The notes under the pieces are model-generated. The model was not told the DNA's origin and searched no databases. It saw only the letters and a list, made by a program, of their open reading frames with translations. The position numbers and the translations under genes are program-made. From Anaeramoeba flamelloides (Eukaryota; Metamonada; Anaeramoebidae), in assembly GCA_027625915.1 (NCBI GenBank), contig JANTQA010000019.1, positions 1,517,001 through 1,581,000 of the forward strand: a DNA stretch of 64,000 nucleotides. Direction: 5' to 3'. Below are positions 1 to 12,800 of the stretch, piece by piece. The stretch's first letter is position 1, and each line of letters begins with the position of its first letter.

Positions 1-345
1 CACTATTTTAATTAGAAACCTTAATAGATCCTAAAAGGAAAATTTCAAAATAAAATCAATTAAAAGAAGAATCCTATCAACTTCAAAGAGTAATACTTTA
101 TATTATTTTCAACAAAACCAACAAAAACAATTTAAATCACATTTAATATCAGAATTTTGTAAGTTGATTTTGAGATCCCAAAAATAATCAAATTTTTTAA
201 ACAATTTTTAATAATTTAACAATCATCATAAAAATCAAACTATAAAATTTTAGAGAAAAAAGATCAACAAGCTTTTTAATAGGGAACATTAATAGAACCT
301 GAAAATGTAAAGTAAGATCAATGGGGAAAAGATAAAATAAACAAC
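1..345. repeat. Dispersed repeat, partial copy (family R11)
   Basis: Non-coding AT-rich sequence at the window edge. Parts of 60-245 resemble 36050-36300 inside an intron of BEACH gene B in the same order: CCAACAAAAACAATTT-like, then GAGATCCCAAAAATA-like, then a TTTTTTAAACAA block. The match is patchy and was judged by eye. Ends are not defined and this copy may continue left of the window. Confidence 0.4.
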
Positions 346-1270
346 TAAAGGTAAAATGGAAGATTCAACACAAGAACAGTTTTTTTTTAATACTATCTTT
401 TGTTATGGGCTTTTCTTTGATTGATCAATTATTAAAAATTTGTTTAAAAAATCGATGATTTTTAAGATCTTTCAAAAAAAAAACCATCAGAGTCTGATAA
501 AAAAGATACCTAAATTGTATTTGGTGGTTAAATTGGAAATAATATAACAAATATTCATTTGAAGTTAAGTTGTTTTTTCTTTTATTTGATTTTAATTAAG
601 GTTTTCTATTAATGATCTTTTGCAACTTTTTTTTTTTATTTCACTTTTCATTAGAAATGGGTAGGGATAATTCTTTCATGGAATAGGAATTTTTCCTCCA
701 AATTTCCTGAGAAAACTATAAAAATTTGATTGAAAAAGAACTACTTATTTAAAATCTTATTTTTACAGACAAAGATAAATCCAATATCCTTTGGTTTAGC
801 TTGATTCAAAACAAATAATTTTTTATGAAAGAGATCAAAGGAGAAAAACAATCCTTTACAAATTATTTTAAACAAGTGTGAAGAATAGTAGTCACTGAAA
901 TGCTTTGGTTTACTTTTAAATTACCTTTACCGTAGATTTTTAAGATATAATTTTGCTTTTACTGTATTTCTCAAACTATAGTGAAATTTTTTTAATATCA
1001 TTGTCTACTATTTTGATTTTCATTATTTAAGTTTTCTAAATATGACATTTTTCTGATGAATTTCACCCAACTTATGTTTGTACCGAAATTTAAACCCCTT
1101 TTTTGATTTTTTATCTTCCTCAAGTTATTTATTACTGTTGATTAAAATTAATAAAATATATTAAACATTGAGTAATTGTTTTTCAACAGGAAAATATTTT
1201 ACCGTGATCTATTGATTAAAAAAAAAAGTGTCTAATATTCAAAGATATTTAACACTACTACACAAATTTC
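346..1270. other. Non-coding spacer
   Basis: AT-rich sequence with many stops in all frames and frequent A and T runs. A short frame of about 22 codons opens near 355, but nothing supports it as a gene. I see no recognisable RNA gene or transposon end here. Confidence 0.5.
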
Positions 1271-1378
1271 CTTTCGCCCCTACCCATCTCGGGTAGAACC
1301 ATTTTAGGATCCCTCCCCGTGCACTGAGGGATTCTACTCAAATGGGTTGTTCCGGCTTGAGTGGAAAACAACCGAAAG
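1271..1378 (+). ncRNA. Candidate structured RNA, family unknown
   Basis: A GC-richer island in AT-rich DNA that folds on paper into a closed multibranch shape. The outer stem is CTTTCG (1271-1276) with CGAAAG (1373-1378). Inside are CTACCC/GGGTAG (1280-1285 with 1291-1296) and an 11-bp stem (1305-1315 with 1326-1336, one G-T pair). A third helix is GGTTGTTCC at 1345-1353 with GGAAAACAACC at 1363-1373 (two-base bulge); its last base overlaps the outer stem. A T6 run at 1399-1404 could end a Pol III transcript. It matches no tRNA, 5S, U1-U6 or SRP consensus that I know. Alternatively it is a small 5' exon: ATG at 1343 opens MGCSGLSGKQPKE and meets a strong GTAAGT donor at 1382, but no continuing exon was found. 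Confidence 0.3.
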
Positions 1379-2278
1379 AAGGTAAGTGATAATATATATT
1401 TTTTGATCTTTTATAAAATACACTTTTTTTATAAAAAAAAAAATCTTGGTTACTTTTTTTTTTTTTTTTAAATGGGAAAATTAATTACCAATCAACCATA
1501 CAAATTTTTTTGCAATTGTTGAATGCAAAAACCCAAACACTTAACAAGATTTAATTAACCTTTTTCTTTTTATTTCAGAATTGTAGATCTCTTATAATAT
1601 AGGGTGATAATTATTTTTCAAATGGGAAAAAGAGCATTTTTTAAAAACTTGATTTTTTATTGGGTTTTTTCAGAAAAATAAAAACCCGATTGAAGAACTT
1701 GGGTGAGTACTCATCATAAAATTGATTGATAAAAGTTTTTTTAAATCTTGCTGATAAAAATCTTTAATGTTTATTCTTAGGATAAATTTCACATTATTTT
1801 TTTTCAATTTTTTTAGACTATTAACCTAGGTATTATTGATTCCATATCCATATTGTCAAAGAGAAGATAGATTTTTTTATTATTTATTATCCAATGACTC
1901 AACTTGAGAAACCACCTTTTTGAAAATTTTTGCAAAAAGCAAATAATATAAAATAAAAATCTACTAAAAAAGACTGTATATAAATTTTAAAACTTCTTCT
2001 TTAATTAAAGATCCATTTGCTGTTTGTTTTTTTTTTTTTTTACCATATCCTGATTTTAGAAACTGATTTTAAATTATTCCTCATTTTTTTAACAACCAAC
2101 AGAATCACAACTAAGTTACAGATAGATGATTTAATACCAAAATATAAAGTCTTTAAACATTCCAAACAATATAATCCTTTTTTCATTCCATCAACAATAA
2201 TCTTTAAAGATATTTTCTTTTTCTAGTTGTTCATTATGAAGTTTTTTTTTTTCCTTTTCAACAATTCAGTTTTTTTCC
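1379..2278. other. Non-coding spacer with splice-like signals
   Basis: Contains a GTAAGT donor-like site (1382), TTTCAG acceptor-like sites near 1578 and 1672, and a GTGAGT site near 1703. The short interval between the last two reads KNKNPIEELG in one frame but does not join in frame to the ATG at 1343. The short open frame near 2017-2226 is a T-rich chance frame. Confidence 0.35.
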
Positions 2279-3615
2279 TTAAGGAATTAGATTCTACCAA
2301 GGAAAATCACAAAATTAAAGTATGTTGATATTGGGTGTAATCCGCATTAGTGCTACATGATTCAAATGTCTCTAAAAATCGATTAGTCAAATAGTAATTG
2401 TTGTTGATCTCCCATTACTTAAAAATGATTCTTATATTAGTAAAAAAACCAACAATTTCAGAATAAAAATCTACATTTAACAATAAATTTAAATGTAGAA
2501 TTATCAATTTTCAGACTTCAAAGGTAAAAAATGACAACTTTCTTAAATTTGTCTGAAATATAGATTAATTGATAAAAAAATCAATTTTTTAAAAATTAAA
2601 TAATTAATCCAATAGTTTTTTTTGACAAATTATTTTACATATCTTGGAAATATATTTCCTTAATAAAATTAAGCACTATTTTTTTTATGATTAATATTTT
2701 TTGAAACATATCTTATAACTTAATTCCATTAATCACTAGGATAATTTTTTTTAGAATAAAAACACTCTCAACTTTTGAATATCGAAAATATTTTTGAAAT
2801 TAATGTGCTCTTTTATCTTTTTTTTTGAAAAATTGGGGTTGATAAAATTTTTAAATCAAAGATAAAGTTAATATATTAAATTAGAAGATTTTTCCAGAGA
2901 TTTTTTCTTCTTAAATAACTTTTTTTTTTAATAATACAATTTAAAAATAAAAAAAAACATTTGAAGACCAAATTAGTCCCTTTTGTGAAAATTAAATTCC
3001 CATAATTTAGAATTTGTTTTAGTAAATGAGTCATAATAAGATAATGTCTATAAAAATATACATAATTTCAAGTTTGAATTCAATGATTTTGGTAAAAAAT
3101 GTTTTCAAGAAAAAGTTAAATGGGAACTTTATTAATTTTTATTTTTTCATTTAGTTTTTAGAATTTTTTTCATTTAAGGTATTTGATCAATTTTCCTTTT
3201 TTAGTGTTTTTTGGGTCATATGGACATATATAATAATATAATAATTATTTTTTTTATAAAGGAAACAAAATTAATCATTCTTTGGGTTTGTTATGTTGAT
3301 GGTTATTTAGTTAATCTTTAAAATTCAAAAACCCAAAAAATTAGTTAATCTTGTAGAGTTCAAATATGAATTATTTAATATTGGAATACAATTTGTTGGA
3401 GTTTCTATTTTTAGATTTTTGAAAAGGAAAAAAAAATATTCTAAATGAAAACATTTTATTGTGATACTTAGTAAACAATGTAATAATAAATTGTGCAATA
3501 ATATTTATAATAGATTTTTTAGAACTATTTGAGCCATAGTACACTAATATCATTTGCACCCAATTACAACATACTTTGATTATAGAGGAGTAAAATGGTG
3601 ATACTAATCCCTTAA
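2279..3615 (-). mobile_element. TIR DNA transposon, non-autonomous (family R1, copy a)
   Basis: Begins TTAAGGAATTAG and ends CTAATCCCTTAA. The outer 100-150 bases of each end match the ends of copies at 27678-28435 and 56188-57626 in inverted order, including the core TCTCTAAAAAATCGATTA near one end and ATCAAAGTATGTTGTAATTG near the other. Relative to the 758-bp copy b it carries about 0.6 kb of extra internal sequence (roughly 2640-3275). No transposase frame is present. The terminal TTAA could be part of the TIR or a duplicated TTAA target. Confidence 0.7.
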
Positions 3616-3634
3616 ATCTTTGAAATAAAATTCT

Positions 3635-3910
3635 TTGTTTTTATGGATCAAAGTATTTAAAAAAAGAGTTTTTGAAAACAAATTTGTCAAAAAATGTTAT
3701 GTGAAATAATAATAAACTAGCGGCGTGGTTAAAAATCCAGGACACCATTCTATTTGGATTCTTCTAAATTAAGAAAAAGATGAAAAAAATTTCTAAAAGA
3801 CAATTTGATTGTAAATTTTTTTTTCATTCTTGGTTTCAAAAAAATATTTTGGGAAGGTGATCTTTCTTATGAAAAAAGAAAATATTTGTTTAAAATGTAA
3901 TCCATAAATG
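3635..3910 (+). repeat. Dispersed repeat (family R5, copy a)
   Basis: Similar in the same direction to 58930-59215. Shared blocks include AAATTTGTCAAAAAATRT, AATTAAGAARA-GATRAARAAA and a TTTTTTTTCATTCTTG-RTTTCAA stretch. Non-coding; ends are approximate and no TIR is clear. Confidence 0.5.
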
Positions 3911-4453
3911 TCAATTTTATTTACATCTTCTTTGGTTGATTTTCTCGAACCCTACCCTGAAAAAATTTATCGATTCAAAACAAGATTTAAAAAAAGACCC
4001 CAATATTTAATCAAGATAAAAACTGTTTCAAAAAATTGAAAATTTCGAGATTCCTTCTAATTTTCTAATATTTTTCACAAATTTAAGAAACTCATATCAT
4101 TCTTAAATTCGTCGTGGCAATATCAGATGGCATCAAATATATCTTTTTTTATCAAGTCATAGCGTCACTATTAACATTTTTTCGAGGTGACAATAAACCT
4201 TTTTGAAATCTTAAAACAAAACTTTTGAATTGTTTTTCCTTGGATAAGAAATTGAAACTTAAAGATCTTATTTGTACAGCTAATGATTTAATTTTTCACA
4301 TCAAAAACAAAATACGATCATAATTTAACAGTTTTAACAAAGTCAAAACAAATTTGAAATTTTCATTTTTGTTCCTTTTGTTTTTTACTGAAGCATAATT
4401 TCTTTTTATTTGAGATTTTACGAATTTCTCCCAAAATATATTTTAAATTATAC
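3911..4453. promoter_or_regulatory. 5' flank of BEACH gene A
   Basis: Non-coding sequence before the ATG of gene A. It includes T-rich and A-rich runs, as expected for a promoter in this kind of genome, but no specific core element stands out. Nothing coding was recognised. Confidence 0.3.
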
Positions 4454-6740
4454 ATGTCTCAAGTAAATTCAAATTTGTGGAGCAAAGTTGATTTTCTATT
4501 TATTGATGAACCAGAAAACGATCAAAATTTTGATCATCAAGATTTACAAACTTTATGGTGTTCAACAAAAAAGCTTGACAAGGTAATGAAATTTTTTGAT
4601 CTCCACTTCAATTCGTTGGGCTAGCTCGAAACTCTTAACAAAGATCGTTTTTTTTTTTTTTTTCATTATTATTTTTCACTTTTCTAATTCTTTATTGTTT
4701 ATTCAAAAAACAATACCAACACAATTGAATAATTCACATTTAAAAACATCCAAATATGAACAGAACCAATATAATTTATGGTTTTACCAATTCTCAGAAT
4801 TACTTTTCAAAATTTATTCAGCTTGGGATCCAAATAGCGATCAAAATGTAAAAAAAACATCAATTAGCTTCAAAAACGAACACTCAACACTCTTACTTCG
4901 AGAAACACTTCGTGCCCTTGTTAAATTTAAAATGATTCTTATCAATAGTACACTCATCCACTTTTTCTTCTTTCCTTCTTTCCTTCTTTTTTTCATTTTT
5001 TTCAAAGAACCAATCTGACAAACCCATCATTTTTCCTTGTTTTTTCTTTACCTTTTTACCTTCTCTGATTGATCCAAAAGTAAATTCTACAATTCACTTG
5101 AAGGGTAACAGTGAAGAGGTGTATCCAACATTTGAATTTTCACAACTATCAATCTCTGTAAGCTTACAAATGATCTCTTTACTATCAAAATCAAAATTGA
5201 ATCAAAAAATCTATTATTCTTTTGGCTTGATTGAATTTTTACTAGATCTCGGGAAAATGATTGAGAATATTTTTAAATCCTTAGTTGAACAAGTAATTCT
5301 TCCTTTAAATTTTATTTTTTTTCTTGTTTAATCTTTTTTTTTTTTTTTTTAATTATTTGTAATTTGGAAACACAAGACAAGCAGTAAACTGCTGAAAAGT
5401 TTACAATCTTTCAAACTCCCAATAATTTTCGACTCTTTTCTTTTTGTAAAAAAAAAATAACAATGAACCAAATCCAAACAACACACACAACAGCTGATTG
5501 TGATTGATTTCAAGCAAAATGAAAAATCAAAGATGAACAAATTTCAATTTTTTTGTTTTCTTTTATGCGAATATGCCCTGCAAGAAATGAACCAAATTTT
5601 TGAATACAGTTTTACAAACAAAAAGTTATTTTCACAAAAATTGATTGAAGAAAAAGAAAATGCAGAAATGAATGGGTTCGAAAATTCAGAACTAATTGAG
5701 GACTTGTGTGGTTTGTTTGTCAATATCTTGACGAGCCTTTTTAAATTGAAAGAATATTTCAATTTACCAATTCAAATTCTCAGGATCTGTGATCGTTTTC
5801 TAAACAATTTAGAATTATTTACAAGATTTGAAATATTTACAAAATCAAATCTCTTCAGGCTCGTAGAGATTTTAAAATTAATTTTAAAAAGAAACAAATA
5901 TGAAAATTATGAATTGAAAATAAAAGAATTATTTAAAGAAAATAAAAAAATTCATGATCTTTTTCAAAAAATATCATTAAAGGAAAAAGATCTTCTCAAG
6001 CAGTTTCTTGGGAAGGAAAATAACAATTTGAATTTGGTCAAAGCCAATTTCCAAAATAAATTCGAATATAAAATATTTGTGAGTTGTTTAAAAATAATGA
6101 TTTCAATTTTGAATCATAACCCCAATAATCAAATTTATTTTTTAAATGTTATTGAATTTGAAAAAATGACTGATTGGATTTTATGGGTATACCTAACATT
6201 CCCATCCAAATGGTCCAAATCCTTTTTGGAAAATAATGTCAATCAAGAACTAATTAATCAAAATAGGAAAAAACTGTTGGAGTCGCAAAAAAATATTAAA
6301 GTGGAAAAAATACGAGAGAATTTTTTTGATAAAAATGATAATTTAATTATGAGACCCATTATTAATATTCATGACAATGGCAATAATAATAGCATTGTTA
6401 ACAAACCCGCTGAAAATTTGGTTTTAAAATATTCAACAATACAAAACTCAAAATTAATAAAAGAAATTAAATCAGTATTTATAAAGACTTTTAAACAAAA
6501 TCATGAATCAAATAATATGTATAATTTTTCTTCCTCATTAAATTATTTTCCAAAATGCAGTTCAAATTTGGAAACTGTTTTTATATTACTTGAATTAATT
6601 TTTGATTTATGTCCAAATGCCAATATAAAAAATAAAGATAAAAACAACAAAAATAATAACATTAATAATAGTGATCATAAAAATAATAATGGCAATAATA
6701 ATAACAATGATAACAATGATAACAATAATAATAGAAGCAG

Positions 6741-6824
<84 letters not shown>

Positions 6825-9800
6825 TAATAATACTAGTAGTAGTAATAATAATAACAAAAACAATACTCAATATTCAAATAACAATAATTATAATATTTAT
6901 AATAAAGAAATAATTAATAATTTTAAATTTAAAATTTGGGATATTTTTTTAAATTGTTTTCATTATAATTATCATAAATCAATAATTAATAGAGTTGCTC
7001 GGGATTATCTTCGGTTGATCAGTCCTGAACTTCAATACTATATTTTAAATTTTTTTTTAAAAAAATGTTTTTTACTAAATAATAAACAAAATAACACTTT
7101 AACAAATCTTCTTCGCTCAAATAAGATGTACCATGTATTATTTTCGGATTTTTTTTATTTTGGCACAAATAAATTTTTTATTGGGCCAAATGAAGGTAAA
7201 ATTATTTATCGCGAAATTGAGAATTGTATTTTTAATTTTTTAAAACATGTTGCAATTAATGACAAAGCATCTAATTTAATGGAATGTATAGAATTAAATG
7301 AATTATTAAAAAGCTTTCAAAATCAACCAAAATATTTAAAAAAAATTTTAGCAATTTGGATTGATATTTTTCAAAAGAATTTTAATATTACCTTAAAATC
7401 TTTTGAAGAAATTTCCATATTTAATCTACTTGAAAAAATTATTATAAATTATTTAAATTTTTTTTATAGTTTAGGAAATAAAACAATTGAAATTAAAAAG
7501 AAGAAGGGAAAAGAAAGTGTGAAGGAAAAGGTAGAGAAACCAATTGAAAAGAAAAACAATGATAATAATGATGATGATGATGAATTTGATATTCTTAAAA
7601 TTCAACCTAAAAAGACTGTCAAAAATATAAATAGGAATGAAAATCATAATAAAAAAATAATTGAAAAGGAGGGGAAAAAAGATGAAAAAGAAGAAAAAAA
7701 GGAAGAAAAAGAAGAACAAAAAGAAGAAAAGGAAGAAAAAGAAAAAGAACAAAAAGAGGAAAAGGAAGAAAAGGGAGGAGAAGAAAAAGAAGAACAAAAA
7801 GAACAAAAAGAAGAAGAAGAAGAAGAAGAAATCGAAAGATCCCAAAAAAATAACATGCAAACGCAAACCGAAAAGAAAAATGCAGAAATTAATCAGAAAC
7901 ACATCAAGAATAATTGTAATCTTTTAAAAAGAAAAACTTCCATTTTTTTTCAACAACAAACAAAAAAGCAATATTTTACTATCGACGATCTTGATGATAT
8001 GAGGGAATGTATTGAATCATCATTTAAATTAATTGGGATGTATCTTGAATCTGAAAAAATTATTAAAAAAATCATTAATTTAGAGAAAAAAAATGTAATA
8101 AGATTTCTTGTGCAGTGTTTAAAGGAGCCAAACATTGAAGGCTTTGCGAAAATATATTTAAATCAAATTTTAATAAAAATCCCACAAAATTCCAATCTTG
8201 GTGAACAAATTATCCATTACATAACAAAGCTAATCAATGAAAAGGTTTCAAACCAAAATATCAACACGTATCATGAAATCAAAAGGATCATTCAAATCAT
8301 CAAAAAATCATTAAAGGGTAATTATGATAATTTGAAGAACCAGATCAACCATTTAATTAATCATTTAATCATTACATTGCTGGCTAATCCTGCAATTAGG
8401 GATGATTTGGCAATCGCGGCACTCTCATTATTAAATGAGCTATTAAATGGGCGTGTCGAGCAAATGCTGCAATTTAAAAAAAAAATTGGCTTCAATTATT
8501 TGGTTAATATCCTCATCCCAATTATCAAAAAAAAGGATTCCAAAAAAATTTTTTTTCTTTTGTTAAAGTTACTCGTTTGTGGTTCCCAATTCAATATGGA
8601 AAAAAAAGTAGTTATAAATAATCCAGATGCAATCATTATGTTATTTGATATTTACTCGAAAATTAATTCTCCTTTCTTTACAGACTTGTTACAAATTTTT
8701 ATTAAAATTTGCGAAAAATCTGCTAATAATTTGGCATGCTGTTATGAAGCTGGGTTAGTTTCCTTTTTATCAAAATTAATACCAAAATTAAGAGATCAAA
8801 ACATTTTGAAAGATACAATAAAATTAATTGGGCTGATTGGTTATTATTCAATTACAGTGAAAGAATTAAAATATTTATTTAGACTCTTGAAAAGTTTGCC
8901 AGGTAAATTTTTTATTGTATTTTATTTTTTTTTTTTTAATTTTATTTTTTTTTTCCTTGTATTTTTAATATTTATTTTATATTTCTTTGTGGATTTATCA
9001 ATGGTGGAATGGTGGAATCTTTTAAGTGTTCTTTTCTCTGCAACTTTCTTATTTACTCTTGTCTTTATTTGAATTCACATACACACTAATAATTAAAGAA
9101 TTCAAAAATTATACTTTGTTTCTGTCAAAGTGAAGTATCCAAAAAAATTTTTTTTTTTTCAAATATCAATTATTTTTTATAATTGTCCTTTGAAGAAAAA
9201 ATAAGAAATAAATAGAATAATAATTATTAGAGAATTATTGGTATATGTATGAAAGAAAACTAATCAATCAAATTTGTATATTTTCTTAAAAATTGAAAAA
9301 CTCAAATTTTATATGATCATAAAATTGAAAAAAAAAACATTGTTAATTTTGATCTTCAATTGATGATCCAAAGAAAATTCCAAAAGAAATAAATATCATT
9401 TCTCGACAATCATCTTCACGCTTTTAATAACATGTAAATGACACATTTTTACCAAGTTACTATCGATCTTGTAATAAAAAAAAAATTGTGAATGAATTAG
9501 TTATAGTAAAAAAAATCGAAAAAAAAAAAAAGTAAAATGAGTAAAAAACGATTTTAATTTTGAAATTTCCCAAATAAATTTTTCTCCCAAGATCGATTCA
9601 AATCCTTTAGAATGCATGTAATTTACCTACTACAACTGGGCCACTTTGACTGGAAAATGGTTTTTATTAATTTGATTTTTATGACTATCCAAAAATTTAT
9701 CATTTAAGAGTGTTAGCTCCAAATGAAATCTAAATATACGTTACAAAAGCTGTCGTTTCATTTTGGTTCAGGTATTTACGATCTTTTATCCACAGATTAA

Positions 9801-12800
9801 AATAAAATATTTTTTCATTTTCAATTTATATATCTTAATATACGAGAATAATGTTTTTTTAAAAAAGAATTTGTTTTAATGAGAATATAAACATCTAAAT
9901 TTGATTAGAATATTGTTAAACCCAAGCTCTTGATTCACTATTTTGGTTAAACAAACCCCCATAATATTTTGCTAAAAATTGAAAAAAATAAAAATTTTTA
10001 CAGCGTTTTTATTATTTTTGAGTAACCAAAATCAAAATAATTTAAAGATTAGTCCAAAAAGAGGATCAAAGTTGCTTGTTTTTCTTGGAAATTTGAAGAA
10101 ATAAAGAAAACCATTTTATTTTTTGTAAAAATTGAAATTTCATTTGAAATTTTTTTCTTGAAAAAATACAACTCCTTTTTTTCTGTACTGAGTAGAACAC
10201 ACACCACCAAAACAAAAAACAATTTTAAAACCAAAATGTAAATTAAACTAAGCTTTCTATGAGTTGAGAAATTAAAATTTCTCTTTTTTGTTAATTTTTT
10301 AACTAATCAAAAAAAAAGATAAAATCTAACTGCTACCAATCATTCAAGTTACAAATGGTTTTATTTTCGATCTGTATTTGTAATTTTTAAAACCCACTTG
10401 GTAATGAAGAATCTCAAAAAGTAAATCTCATTAATGAAAATGAGTACCAAATCCCCGGTTTCTAACAAAGATCAAATTTTTTTATAGAAAATTTTACTTC
10501 AAAAAAAGCAATTAAATACTGTTTACCAGTCTTACTCTAAACTAAATAACGTTTTTGTCCTTTAGAATTTGAAATTTAAATGGTGGTTTTCCAAAAAAAT
10601 ACATTCCAAAAAAAAAAAAATAGAAATACCTTCTTATTTTTCGAAAAATTGTAGTATTTCAGGGCATTTCGTTTTTCAATACAAATCTCTTTAGAATAAA
10701 TCTCTTATGGTCAAAAAAAGCAGAGTATCTAAACTTTTTTAACCTTGTTAAATTCAAATTTCGACAAGTAAATCTTCATTCAATTTCAAATTAATAGACT
10801 TTTAATTATGTTTTCACAATAAACAAAAAATGTTTCGGTTTATTATCTTTTGAATTTTTTTTACTTTATTAGTTTATTGATCAACAATTCCTATTCAATT
10901 ATTAATATTCACATAAGAGACAATATTATTTTTGGTTTCGGTCATTACTGAAAATTAGAAAAAATAAAAAATCCGAAATTGTAGCGAAAGACATATACCT
11001 ACCGGATGTAACCATATTTCAAAATTTTCATGTATAATGATATTTAGACTTTGATTTAATTTAAAAATGCAAACTTTAGAGATTTTATTTTGAAACTATT
11101 TTCATCTTAGAAGTTATCTTGGTTTGAATATTTTATTAATTTTTCAAAATCTATTTCTTTTCAATTTATTTTATTTTTATTTATTCACTCTACCTTATTA
11201 TTTTAAGAAATTAAAAAAAAAAAAAAAAAATCAAATAAAATGAATTTATTTAATTTATACAAGATCAATTTTCATTATTTTTAATAATTGAATATAAAAA
11301 TTGTTATTTATTTTTTGTTTTATTGTTTAAGGGAGGAGTTTTTAGTTCCTCTTGTTTGCCGTTAGATTTTTATTTCTTAAATTAAAAAAAAAACGCCGTT
11401 AGGTTTTCCAGAATTCAAAAGAATTGAGTAAAATCTTTGATTTTTCTCCATTCTTTTAAATTTTGGAAAAGCGCCGTTAGGTTTTCTTGAGTTTTCTGTT
11501 TATTTGGAAAACCGATAGATTTTTGTTAGGTTTTTTTTTGCTTTTCGAAATAAACCGAAAATTTATTTAAATTTTCTGTTTATTTCAAGTAAAAAAAACC
11601 TAGAACACTCAACAAATAAAACAGAAAACTTCAAGAAAACCTAGGCACTTGACGGCACTCTGCGGCACTCTCCTAATTCCTAAATTTTTATTTAGAAATT
11701 TTTTAAAGATTTCCATATACTTAAAAATTGTTATTTATTTAATTTATTCTCTAAAAATATTAAAAAAAAAAAAAAAAAAACACAAATATCAATGTATTTC
11801 ATAGGACCAACTATACCGTGTTATAACCCATTGATTGTTTCTTCAATTCGGAAAATGACAAACCGCGAAACATTGGAACCTGAAATTTATTTTGATTTTG
11901 ATGGTGAAAATAGCTGCCTCGAAGTCCCAGAAATTACCTGGCCAAATCAAGGATATTCTTTTTGTACATGGTTATATATAAATAGTTTAACTGATCCGTT
12001 GTATGGGCCAAATTATCAACCAATGATTTTTTCTTTTTTAACTGAAAACAAGGACTGTGGAATTGAAATCTTTTTTGAAACTCAAAATTTATTTTCAATT
12101 GCTTCAAAAATCGAACCAAATCTCTATTATAGGGTGACTTTGAATTCCAAGGAAACTGCCGAAATAAAATTTAAACTTGATATTCAAGAAAAAACATGGT
12201 TTTTTCTCTGTTTTACCCATTCCAAACCAAGTTGGCCATCATTTAATGGGGAAGTTAAATTAATTATTAATAATAACCCAGCACAGAAAAATAATTTGAA
12301 ATATCCCACTAATTTGAACTTTACAAAAAATAAAATTGGTTCAAATTTTACACATGGGAAAAATTTTAGAGAAAATCCATTTTATGGGAGAATGGGAACA
12401 TTATATTTTTTTAATGAAGTTATCAACATTCTACAATTTACTGAAATTTTTCGATTAGGTTCGAAATATGGTTCGACTTTTAGATCTGATAATAAATTTA
12501 CAACACCAGTATCAACAACTTATTCATCCAAATACAAATACAAATCAAAATCAAAATCTAAATCTAAATCTAATTTAAAAATAAAATCTACACAGCCTTT
12601 AGTATCATTTGAAAATAAAAATAAAAATATCAATAATCATCAAAATGATTTTATTTTAAATAATAGAAGCATTTTTGAAAGTATGTCTGAAAATATATTT
12701 GATGGAAGCTTATCAAATAAAATTTTTTTGAGTTATAACGCAAAAGTGATTAGAGATAATGTTTGTTTTGATCAAAGTCCTGCCAGTTTAACACATAAGG

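Larger units (their letters stand above)
8903..11804 (+). other. Large intron 4 of BEACH gene A
   Basis: A 2902-nt intron with donor G|GTAAAT at 8903 and acceptor CATAG|GA ending at 11804. The join is phase 1 and restores Gly. Gene B has no intron at the matching place: its frame runs through the same block. It holds the inverted 1.2-kb repeat (9815-11020) and an R8 repeat (11331-11690); the rest is AT-rich with no gene seen. Confidence 0.8.

Noticed and set aside
1343-1382. Annotating the MGCSGLSGKQPKE frame as a gene
   Set aside because: Neither visible acceptor downstream continues it in frame; kept only as an alternative reading of the RNA candidate.
6607-6913. Ile- or Leu-only open frames on both strands across the AAT run
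   Set aside because: They are other-frame readings of the poly-Asn microsatellite in gene A.
7471-7927. Phe/Ser- and Lys-rich frames opposite or beside the Lys/Glu tract of gene A
   Set aside because: Shadows of the GAAAAA-type repeat; composition follows the repeat, not a protein.
8903-9072. Continuation of the long gene A frame into a Phe-rich hydrophobic tail
   Set aside because: It is read-through into intron 4; splicing at 8903 to 11805 restores homology to gene B.
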